A DNA stretch of 64,000 nucleotides, taken from contig NZ_LQOX01000152.1 of assembly GCF_002102175.1 (NCBI RefSeq), positions 1-64,000 on the forward strand, written 5' to 3'. The DNA comes from Mycobacterium gastri. GTDB lineage: Bacteria > Actinomycetota > Actinomycetes > Mycobacteriales > Mycobacteriaceae. Positions 55,593 through 64,000 of this stretch are shown piece after piece. Under the pieces are notes generated by a model. That model was not told the origin of the DNA. It ran no database searches and was given only the letters and a program-made list of their open reading frames with translations. How positions within the stretch are numbered: position 1 is the stretch's first letter; every line of letters starts with the position of its first letter. Made by a program: the position numbers and the translations under genes.

Positions 55593-57062
55593 CTAATTCG
55601 CTGCCGTGGCAATGAGTTTGGACTCCAAGTACTCCTCGAAACCGAGCAGCCCCATCTCGCGGCCATTGCCGGACTGCTTGTAGCCGCCGAACGGCGCGTC
55701 GGCGGAATACCACACGCCGCCGTTGACGTTGACGGTGCCGACCCGCAGCCGCGCGGCGATCCCGGCCGCCCGCTGGGGGTCGGCGCTGTACACCGTGCCC
55801 GACAAGCCGTATGGCGAGTCGTTGGCGATGCGGACGGCGTCGTCGTCCCCGTCGTGGGCGATCACCGTGAGCACCGGCCCGAAGATCTCCTCCCGGGCGG
55901 GCCGGGCCTCATTGGTCAGGCCCGCGATGACGGTCGGCTCGATGAAGTATCCGACGTCCCGGCCCGCCGGCCGTCCCCCGCCGCAGGCGAAGCTGCCGCC
56001 TTCGGCGATCGCCAGGTCCAGATAGCCCTGCACCCGATCCCGCTGGCGCGCTGAAATCAAGGGCCCGCAGACGGTTCCGGGCTCATTGGGGTCGCCCGGC
56101 CTGATCGACGACATGGTTTTCGCCGCGATGCCGACAGCCTCGTCGTAGCGGGACCGCGGCACCACCAGTCGGGTGGTGATCGCGCAGCCCTGGCCCGCGT
56201 GCACGGCGGCGGTGAACGCCGAAACCGAGCACGCGCCAGTCAAATCCGCGTCGTCGAGCACCACGAACGCCGACTTTCCGCCCAGCTCCAGGAACACCTT
56301 CTTGACGGTGGTGGCGGCGTCGGCCATCACGCTGCGGCCGGTCGCGGTGGAGCCGGTGAACGAAATCATGTCCACCCGAGGGTCTTTGGCCAGTAGCGCA
56401 CCCAGGCCGTGGTCGCTGGAGGTGACGATGTTGACGACACCGGCCGGAAAGTCGGTGTGGTTGGCGATGATTTCGCCGAGCACGGCCGCGCACCACGGTG
56501 TGTCCGGTGCTGGCTTGAGCACGACGGTGTTCCCGGCGGCCAGCGCCGGCCCCAGCTTGGCCAGGTTGATCTGGTGCGGGAAGTTCCACGGGGTGATCGC
56601 ACCGACGACCCCCACGGCTTCGCGCGCCAGGGTGCGCCGGGTTTGGATACCCATCGGTGCTGCCTGGCCGAGATCCTGTTTCCAGCAATAGGACTCGGCG
56701 GTGTCGGCCGCGAACGCCAGGTCGTCGACTGGACCTTCCAACTGGGCCGCGGCGGTGAGCATCCGCGGCGCACCGACTTCGGACATGGTCAGCTCTCGTA
56801 GCTCCTCGACGTGTTCGCGCATCGCGTCGCGCAGCTGACGCACGCACCGCACCCGTAACTCGGTATTGCGCGACCAGTCGGTGTCGTCGAAGGCGCGACG
56901 CGCCGCTTCGATGGCGCGACCCATGTCTGCCGCGTCCCCATCGGCCGCGACACCCAACACTTCCTCGGTGGCCGGATTGACCGTGGGGAAGGTGCCCGCA
57001 CCACCTTCGGACAGCTTGCCGTCGATGAACAGTGCACTGACTCCGTTGGCCAACAGGGCCAT
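55593..57062 (-). CDS. aldA: NAD-dependent aldehyde dehydrogenase (Rv0768 homologue)
   Basis: A 489-residue ALDH-superfamily enzyme. Conserved blocks: VVGAITPWNFPHQINLAKLGPAL, FTGSTATGRSVM, the catalytic Glu in LELGGKSAFVVLDDADL, the nucleophile in AGQGCAITTRLVVP and EIFGPVLTVIAHD. It oxidises an unidentified aldehyde to the acid. It heads a minus-strand operon aldA - SDR - Rv0770 homologue and diverges from the TetR gene at 57267; in M. tuberculosis this block adjoins the cyp51/adhB cluster, which could supply an aldehyde (inference). Confidence 0.95.
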   Translation of the reverse strand: MALLANGVSALFIDGKLSEGGAGTFPTVNPATEEVLGVAADGDAADMGRAIEAARRAFDDTDWSRNTELRVRCVRQLRDAMREHVEELRELTMSEVGAPRMLTAAAQLEGPVDDLAFAADTAESYCWKQDLGQAAPMGIQTRRTLAREAVGVVGAITPWNFPHQINLAKLGPALAAGNTVVLKPAPDTPWCAAVLGEIIANHTDFPAGVVNIVTSSDHGLGALLAKDPRVDMISFTGSTATGRSVMADAATTVKKVFLELGGKSAFVVLDDADLTGACSVSAFTAAVHAGQGCAITTRLVVPRSRYDEAVGIAAKTMSSIRPGDPNEPGTVCGPLISARQRDRVQGYLDLAIAEGGSFACGGGRPAGRDVGYFIEPTVIAGLTNEARPAREEIFGPVLTVIAHDGDDDAVRIANDSPYGLSGTVYSADPQRAAGIAARLRVGTVNVNGGVWYSADAPFGGYKQSGNGREMGLLGFEEYLESKLIATAAN

Positions 57063-57266
57063 CTACCGCTCCCACCTGATTCGCTGGCTGTAACCGCCCG
57101 GATGGACACCTGTCCGATATCGCTTTCTGTGAACCATAGCTTCAAGCGTTGCGAGGGCGCAAGGGCCGATGCCGATGAGGGCCCATTATGCGGTGTTTTT
57201 CCCTGTTAAGTCCTATTTTCAGCTACCGGGTTGCCCAGCGCCGCGAGCTTCCGCTACCTTGGACAG

Positions 57267-57890
57267 GTGTCCAGCGATGCACTGGTCGCCGTCCCGGCCC
57301 GAGCGGCCCAGGACGGGGACAGGCCACGCAACCGGCGCCAGGAAGAGACCTTTCGCAAGGTGCTGGCCGCCGGCATGCAGACCCTGCGGGAGAACTCCTA
57401 CACCGACCTGACGGTGCGCATGGTGGCGGCCCGGGCCAAGGTGGCTCCGGCCACCGCGTACACCTACTTTTCGTCGAAAAACCACCTGATCGCCGAGGTC
57501 TACCTCGACCTGGTTCGGCAAGTCCCTTACTTCACCGACGTCAACGTGCCCATGCCAACCCGGGTGGATCAGGCGCTGCGCCAGCTGGCCCTGGTGGTCG
57601 CCGACGAGCCCGAAGTCGGCGCGGCGTGCACCGCCGCGCTGCTTGGCGGCGGCGCCGACCCTGCGGTGCGCGCCGCCCGCGAACGCATCGGCGCCGAGAT
57701 CCACCGCCGGATCGCATCGGCCATCGGACCCGACGCCGAGCGTGCCACCGTATCCGCTTTGGAGATGGCGTTTTTCGGTGCGCTGGTGCAAGCCGGCAGC
57801 GGCGAGTTCACCTATCACGAGATCGCCGACCGGCTGGCCGACGCGGCGCGCCTGATCCTGGCGGGCGCTGAAAAGGCCGGTGTGGCATGA
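57267..57890 (+). CDS. TetR-family regulator (Rv0767c homologue)
   Basis: A 207-residue TetR protein. GTG start at 57267 (VSSDALVAVPARAAQ). The DNA-binding domain is TFRKVLAAGMQTLRENSYTDLTVRMVAARAKV with the recognition helix in APATAYTYFSSKNHLI. The C-terminal ligand domain ends ARLILAGAEKAGVA. Its stop overlaps the cyp123 start by ATGA, so it is the first gene of the P450 operon, and it diverges from aldA; both transcription units may be its targets. Confidence 0.92.
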   Translation: MSSDALVAVPARAAQDGDRPRNRRQEETFRKVLAAGMQTLRENSYTDLTVRMVAARAKVAPATAYTYFSSKNHLIAEVYLDLVRQVPYFTDVNVPMPTRVDQALRQLALVVADEPEVGAACTAALLGGGADPAVRAARERIGAEIHRRIASAIGPDAERATVSALEMAFFGALVQAGSGEFTYHEIADRLADAARLILAGAEKAGVA

Positions 57891-59104
57891 GCGTCCATAC
57901 CGGCAACCCCGACGTTGTCCTCGACCCCTACGACTACGGCTTCCACGAGGATCCTTATCCGTATTACCGGCGGCTGCGTGACGAAGCCCCGCTGTACCAC
58001 AACGAGGAACTCGGCTTCTGGGCGTTGTCGCGACACCGGGACGTGCATCAGGGTTTCCGCAACAGCACAACGCTGTCCAACCGCGATGGCGTCTCGCTGG
58101 ATCCGGTGTCCCGCGGTCCGCACGCCTCGAAGACGATGTCGTTTCTGGCAATGGACGACCCGGCACATCTTCGGTTGCGCACGCTGGTGTCAAAGGGATT
58201 CACCCCGCGCCGGATTCGCGAACTCGAGCCTCGGGTGACGCAGCTGGCCGTACAGCATCTGGACACCATGCTGGAAAGGGCGGCATCCGGAACCGTGGAC
58301 TACGTGGCCGAATTCGCCGGCAAGCTGCCGATGGACGTGATCTCGGAGCTGATGGGGGTGCCGGTCGCCGACCGCGACCGGATCCGGGCCATGGCCGACG
58401 GCGTCATGCACCGCGAGGACGGAGTGACCGATGTGCCGGCGTCGGCAATCGAGGCGTCGATCAACCTCATCGTCTACTACCAGCAGATGATCGCCGAACG
58501 TCGCGCCAAGCCGGCCGACGATCTGACCTCGGCACTGCTGCAGGCCGAGATCGACGGCGACCGGCTCACCGAGCAGGAGATCCTCGGGTTCATGTTCCTG
58601 ATGGTGATCGCCGGCAACGAAACGACCACCAAACTCCTTGCCAACGCCGCCTATTGGGGCCACAAGTTCCCCGACCAGCTGACCCCGGTCTACGCGGATC
58701 TGTCTCGGGTGCCGCTGTGGGTCGAGGAAACGTTGCGCTATGACACGTCGAGCCAGATCCTGGCCCGCACCGTCGTCGGCGAGCTCACCCTCTACGACAC
58801 CAGGATTCCCGAGGGCGACGTCGTGCTGCTGCTACCCGGCTCGGCTCACCGCGACGAGCGGGTGTTCGACAATCCCGACAAGTATCTGATTGGCCGCGAA
58901 ATCGGCTCCAAACTCCTGAGTTTCGGTAGTGGCGCGCACTTCTGCCTGGGGGCCCACCTGGCCCGGATGGAGGCCCGGGTGGCGCTCACCGAACTGTTCA
59001 AGCGGATCCGCGGATATGAAGTCGACGAGGCCAACGCCGTCCGCGTCCACTCCAGCAATGTCCGCGGCTTCGCTGCCCTGCCGATAGCCGTGGAGGTTCG
59101 CTGA
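57887..59104 (+). CDS. cyp123: Cytochrome P450 123
   Basis: A 405-residue P450, close to M. tuberculosis CYP123 (Rv0766c). I-helix motif MVIAGNETTTKLL, ExxR in VEETLRYDTSSQ, and the heme Cys in FGSGAHFCLGAHLARME. Substrate unknown; it may share redox partners with CYP51, including the ferredoxin encoded downstream. ATGA overlap with the TetR gene and TGATG overlap with the SDR gene show tight translational coupling. Confidence 0.95.
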   Translation: MSVHTGNPDVVLDPYDYGFHEDPYPYYRRLRDEAPLYHNEELGFWALSRHRDVHQGFRNSTTLSNRDGVSLDPVSRGPHASKTMSFLAMDDPAHLRLRTLVSKGFTPRRIRELEPRVTQLAVQHLDTMLERAASGTVDYVAEFAGKLPMDVISELMGVPVADRDRIRAMADGVMHREDGVTDVPASAIEASINLIVYYQQMIAERRAKPADDLTSALLQAEIDGDRLTEQEILGFMFLMVIAGNETTTKLLANAAYWGHKFPDQLTPVYADLSRVPLWVEETLRYDTSSQILARTVVGELTLYDTRIPEGDVVLLLPGSAHRDERVFDNPDKYLIGREIGSKLLSFGSGAHFCLGAHLARMEARVALTELFKRIRGYEVDEANAVRVHSSNVRGFAALPIAVEVR

Positions 59105-59942
59105 TGCCTCGCTTCCCACCGCATCCGGACCGCCGGCCCGCGATTGTTGCCGGCGCGTCCTCGGGTATCGGCGCGGCTACTGCGGTGGAGCTTGCCGCCC
59201 AAGGTTTTCCGGTCGCGCTGGGTGCCCGCCGGGTGGACATGTGCCAGGAGATCGCCGAGAAGATCCGCGCCGGCGGGGGCGAGGCGGTGGCACTGCCACT
59301 CGACGTCACCGATCCCGACTCGGTCAAGGACTTTGTGCACCAGGCCACCGAACAGCTCGGGCACATCGAGGTTTTGGTCGCCGGTGCCGGCGACACCTAC
59401 TTTGGGCGGCTGCACGAATCCGACACCGAAAGCTTCGAATCGCAGGTCCAGATCCACCTGATCGGGGCGAACCGGTTGGCCACGGCGGTGCTGCCGGGCA
59501 TGCTGGACCGCCAGCGCGGTGACCTGATCTTCGTCGGCTCGGATGTGGCGCTGCGTCAGCGTCCGCACATGGGCGCCTACGGGGCGGCGAAGGCCGGGCT
59601 GGTGGCAATGGTGACCAACCTGCAGATGGAGCTCGAAGGCACCGGGGTGCGCGCGTCGATCGTGCACCCGGGCCCGACCAAGACCGGGATGGGCTGGAGT
59701 CTCCCAGTCGAGTCGATCGGGCCGGCCCTGCAGGACTGGGCCAAATGGGGTCAGGCGCGCCACAACTACTTCCTGCGGGCATCCGATATCGCCCGGGCGA
59801 TCGCGTTCGTCGCACAGACACCCAGGGGCGGCTTCGTGGTGACCATGGAGCTGCAGCCGGAGGCGCCGCTGGCCGCCGCCACAGAGCGTCAGCAGCTCAG
59901 GGTCGATGAAAAAGCATTGGTGAATGAGGGAACGCTGGATTC

Positions 59943-59946
<4 letters not shown>
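59104..59946 (+). CDS. Short-chain dehydrogenase/reductase (Rv0765c homologue)
   Basis: A 280-residue classical SDR. Cofactor motif AIVAGASSGIGAATAVEL, the family NAG-equivalent VLVAGAGDTYFG, and the catalytic YGAAK in GAYGAAKAGLVAMV are present; the remainder of the catalytic site is in the expected place. It starts within the TGATG overlap after cyp123, and its stop overlaps cyp51. In the sterol-type cluster it is a candidate for oxidation or reduction of a hydroxy or keto group, but the substrate is not established. Confidence 0.93.
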
Positions 59947-61501
<1,555 letters not shown>

Positions 61502-61517
61502 CTGAGGACTGGCGACG

Positions 61518-62063
61518 ATGGTGTCTTTCGAACGTGCCGAACTCGATGGGTGGGTGCAGTCCTGGCTGCAGGCCAACAAGGACTGCGAACGGGCGGGCGA
61601 CTGGACCCCGCTGGCCGGCTTCTACGCCGTCGACGCCACCTACGGCTGGAACATCGGCCCCAAGGAAGACGTGATGTGCGTCGGGATCGACGAGATCCGC
61701 GAGATCGCGCTGGGCCTGGAGATGCAGGGACTGCAGGATTGGCAGTATCCCTACCAGAAGGTGATCGTCGACGATCGGCAGGGCGAGATCGTCGGCTTCT
61801 GGAAGCAGGTCGTCGCCGACGCCGACGGCGGCCGGCAGGAGATCTACGGCATCGGCGGCAGCTGGTTTCGGCTCAACGCCGACAAACTCATCGAGTGGCA
61901 GCGGGACTTTTTCGACTTCGGGCACGTCTCCGCGCTCTATATGCAATTGATGAAGAAGGGGAAGCTGTCTGCCGGCATGCAGAAACGGATCGAGCGGGGC
62001 ATGTCGGGCGAGAAAATGCCTGGCTATTACCCGCTGGGCCAGGCTCCGGTACCGCTGTGGTGA
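61518..62063 (+). CDS. NTF2-like/SnoaL-fold conserved protein (Rv0762c homologue)
   Basis: A 181-residue protein of the same length as M. tuberculosis Rv0762c. The segment DWTPLAGFYAVDATYGWNIGPKED followed by IREIALGLEMQGLQDWQYP, and long curved-sheet strands (IVDDRQGEIVGFWKQV), resemble NTF2/SnoaL-like folds. No proven function. It lies 16 bp after the ferredoxin gene and belongs to the cyp123-cyp51 operon. Confidence 0.88.
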   Translation: MVSFERAELDGWVQSWLQANKDCERAGDWTPLAGFYAVDATYGWNIGPKEDVMCVGIDEIREIALGLEMQGLQDWQYPYQKVIVDDRQGEIVGFWKQVVADADGGRQEIYGIGGSWFRLNADKLIEWQRDFFDFGHVSALYMQLMKKGKLSAGMQKRIERGMSGEKMPGYYPLGQAPVPLW

Positions 62064-62164
62064 GCCCGGTCACTGCGCTGACCTACACTCAGGCCAATAG
62101 GTCGTTTTCCGGCGGAGGACCGGGACCGTTCGTAGCCGAGTTCAACGATGAAAGCAGGTTTACG

Positions 62165-63292
62165 GTGAAGACCAAGGGCGCGCTGATCTGGGAGTTCAAC
62201 CAGCCATGGTCGGTCGAAGAGATCGAAATCGGTGACCCCGTCAAGGACGAGGTCAAGATCCAGATGGAAGCGGCGGGCATGTGCCGCTCCGACAACCACC
62301 TGGTGACCGGCGGGATTCCGATGGCGGGTTTCCCGGTGCTGGGCGGACACGAGGGCGCCGGAATCGTCACCGAGGTCGGACCGGGCGTGGACGACATCGC
62401 CCCCGGCGACCACGTGGTGTTGTCGTTCATCCCGTCCTGCGGGAAATGTCCCACCTGTCAGGCCGGCCTGCGCAATCTCTGCGATCTGGGTGCCGGGCTG
62501 CTGGCCGGCGCGGCGGTGAGCGACGGCACCTTCCGCATCCAGGCCCGCGGCCAAAACGTCTACCCGATGACGCTGCTGGGGACATTCTCGCCGTACATGG
62601 TGGTGCACCGCAGCTCGGTGGTGAAAATCGACCCGTCGATCCCGTTCGAGGTCGCCTGCCTGGTCGGCTGCGGCGTCACCACCGGCTACGGCTCGGCGGT
62701 GCGCACCGCCGACATCCGCCCCGGTGACGACGTCGCCATCGTCGGTCTCGGCGGCGTCGGCATGGCCGCGCTGCAGGGCGCAGTGGCCGCCGGCGCGCGC
62801 TACATCTTCGCCGTCGAGCCGGTGGAGTGGAAGCGCGACCAGGCGCTGAAATTCGGCGCCACCCACGTCTACCCCGACATGAATGCCGCGCTGATGGGAA
62901 TCGCCGAGGTGACCTACGGTCTGATGGCCAAGAAGGTGGTCATCACCGTCGGCGAACTCCAGGGCGCCGAGATCGACAGCTACCTGACCATCACCGCCAA
63001 GGGCGGCACCTGCGTGCTCACCGCGATCGGCAGCCTGCTGGACACCAATGTGACGCTGAACCTGGCGATGTTGACCTTGATGCAGAAGAACCTGCAGGGC
63101 ACCATCTTCGGCGGCGGCAATCCGCAGTACGACATTCCGCAGCTGTTGTCGATGTATCGGGCCGGCAAGCTGAACCTGGACGACATGATCACCCGCCAGT
63201 ACCGGCTGGAGCAGATCAACGACGGCTACCAGGACATGTTGGACGGCAAGAACATTCGCGGCGTCATCCGATTCACGGACGCCGATCGATGA
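62165..63292 (+). CDS. adhB: Zinc-containing alcohol dehydrogenase AdhB-type
   Basis: A 375-residue class III-like zinc alcohol dehydrogenase. Catalytic zinc ligands are in AAGMCRSDNH and GGHEGAGIV; the structural zinc Cys cluster is in CGKCPTCQAGLRNLC, and NAD binds at VAIVGLGGVGMAALQGA. GTG start at 62165 gives the exact length known for M. tuberculosis AdhB (Rv0761c). About 100 bp separate it from the previous gene, the largest gap of the operon. The stop overlaps the SnoaL-like gene by ATGA. Confidence 0.94.
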   Translation: MKTKGALIWEFNQPWSVEEIEIGDPVKDEVKIQMEAAGMCRSDNHLVTGGIPMAGFPVLGGHEGAGIVTEVGPGVDDIAPGDHVVLSFIPSCGKCPTCQAGLRNLCDLGAGLLAGAAVSDGTFRIQARGQNVYPMTLLGTFSPYMVVHRSSVVKIDPSIPFEVACLVGCGVTTGYGSAVRTADIRPGDDVAIVGLGGVGMAALQGAVAAGARYIFAVEPVEWKRDQALKFGATHVYPDMNAALMGIAEVTYGLMAKKVVITVGELQGAEIDSYLTITAKGGTCVLTAIGSLLDTNVTLNLAMLTLMQKNLQGTIFGGGNPQYDIPQLLSMYRAGKLNLDDMITRQYRLEQINDGYQDMLDGKNIRGVIRFTDADR

Positions 63293-63708
63293 CCCAGACG
63301 GCCCCATCCCCGGCGCTGACGGCGTCGCAGTCGTCATGGCGCTGCGTGCAAGCTCACGATCGGCAGGGTTGGCTCGCGTTGATGGCCGATGACGTGGTGA
63401 TCGAGGACCCGATCGGCAACTCCGTCACGAATCCGGATGGCACCGGGGTGCGGGGCAAGGACGGCGTAGCCGCATTCTACGACACCAACATCGCTGCCAA
63501 TCAGTTGACGATCACCTGCGAGGAGACCTTCCCGTCTAGTTCACCGAACGAGATCGCCCATATCCTGGTGTTGCGCAGCAGGTTTCCGGGCGGCTTCACC
63601 AGTGAGGTGCGTGGCGTGTTCACCTATCGCATCAACGACGAGGGGCTGATCACCAACATGCGGGGGTACTGGAACCTCGACATGATGACGTTCGGCAAGG
63701 AGGAATAG
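63289..63708 (+). CDS. SnoaL-like/ketosteroid-isomerase-fold protein (Rv0760c homologue)
   Basis: A 139-residue NTF2-like protein. LMADDVVIEDPIGNSVTNPDG and VRGKDGVAAFYDTNIAANQL are typical of the steroid-isomerase-like group; the Asp pair in DDVVIEDP may be catalytic. M. tuberculosis Rv0760c binds steroids but has little isomerase activity. Its position after adhB in a P450 operon supports a steroid- or terpenoid-related role (inference). Start overlaps the adhB stop by ATGA. Confidence 0.92.
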   Translation: MTQTAPSPALTASQSSWRCVQAHDRQGWLALMADDVVIEDPIGNSVTNPDGTGVRGKDGVAAFYDTNIAANQLTITCEETFPSSSPNEIAHILVLRSRFPGGFTSEVRGVFTYRINDEGLITNMRGYWNLDMMTFGKEE

Positions 63709-63713
63709 GCGTA

Positions 63714-64000
63714 TCAGCCGATCCGGCCGATTCCGGTGATGTTGCCTTGCATGATCTTGTTCCCCATCAACACCATGCTGGCGGTTTGAACCGGGTCGCT
63801 CAGGATGGTGGCCGACTTCGGTTGCTGCAAAAGCACTTTCCCGTTGTTAGGGTTGATGACCGCGAACGCGAAAACGTCCAGTGGCGTGGTGTTGTCCAGC
63901 CCGATCCGGGTGATGGTGTAGATCAGGCCATCGGCGATGGACAGGTGCGGTAACGCGGCGCTGCGAGTTCGGCTGTCCCACACCGTGCGACATCCGGTGG
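63714..64000 (-). CDS. C-terminal part of a repeat/propeller-like protein, continues past window
   Basis: The minus-strand frame is open from the window end to the stop at 63714-63716 and gives more than 90 residues: CRTVWDSRTRSAALPHLSIA, then DVFAFAVINPNNGKVL and a Met-rich end. The beta-strand pattern suggests the last blades of a secreted propeller-type protein, but the N-terminus is outside the window and I do not recognise the family with confidence. It is convergent with the SnoaL-like gene, 5 bp apart. Confidence 0.6.
   Translation of the reverse strand, partial: TGCRTVWDSRTRSAALPHLSIADGLIYTITRIGLDNTTPLDVFAFAVINPNNGKVLLQQPKSATILSDPVQTASMVLMGNKIMQGNITGIGRIG

Noticed and set aside
61550-62164. 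Extension of the adhB frame upstream of 62165
   Set aside because: It runs through the NTF2-like gene in a different phase, and GTG 62165 yields the known family length of 375.

Overview
The window looks like chromosome from a slow-growing non-tuberculous mycobacterium of the M. kansasii / M. marinum / M. gordonae type. It is GC-rich, carries a PE_PGRS gene, a PPE-MPTR gene and cyp51, and most genes have recognisable counterparts in the M. tuberculosis interval Rv0809 (purM) to Rv0760c, in the same order but reversed on the given strand. Rv numbers here come from memory of the families, not from a search. The species was not determined.

Backbone. Eight purine biosynthesis genes are spread over the window (purM, purF, purL, purQ, purS, purC, purB, purD, all on the minus strand). 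Between them lie conserved genes: cpsY (Stealth phosphotransferase), the Rv0805-type cyclic-nucleotide phosphodiesterase, a CAAX-type protease, an M18 aminopeptidase, a HutC-type GntR regulator with a luciferase-like monooxygenase operon, an FAD dehydrogenase, emrB, ptrB, cyp126, a DUF429 protein, a TetR regulator, a Tat-exported esterase and ggtB. The right end (about 55.2-63.7 kb) holds aldA, a TetR regulator, and a tightly coupled plus-strand operon cyp123 - SDR - cyp51 - ferredoxin - NTF2-like - adhB - SnoaL-like, most of it joined by ATGA or TGATG overlaps.

Accessory insertions and decay. Regions that depart from the M. tuberculosis layout are: (i) an orphan MCE gene plus a HAD lipoprotein upstream of cpsY; (ii) 14.7-18.5 kb, with a small secreted protein, a MarR regulator, a PPE-MPTR gene, a 44-codon remnant of a flavin disulfide reductase and a cupin, where M. 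tuberculosis has IS1547 and the encapsulin/DyP genes; (iii) 22-25.1 kb, with a membrane adenylate cyclase, a copper-type (RicR-like) operator and a solute-binding lipoprotein; (iv) 26.5-29.4 kb, with three T-fold (QueD/PTPS-like) genes upstream of purS-purQ and a dead PE_PGRS gene among them; (v) a VapBC-type pair and a transporter fragment beside cyp126; (vi) a Ser/Thr kinase with an altered catalytic loop; (vii) a restriction-modification pair after purD, next to a serine-recombinase remnant; (viii) an eroded IS982-type element in the junction of the Rv0770 and Rv0771 homologues, followed by an SDR gene that has lost its catalytic core.

The strongest candidate for something undescribed is the T-fold trio. 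The three paralogues have three different catalytic signatures: Cys with Asp-His, Cys with Asp-Phe, and Glu in place of Cys with Asp-His. They lie directly upstream of purS-purQ on the same strand, and no folE, queC, queE or queF is present nearby.
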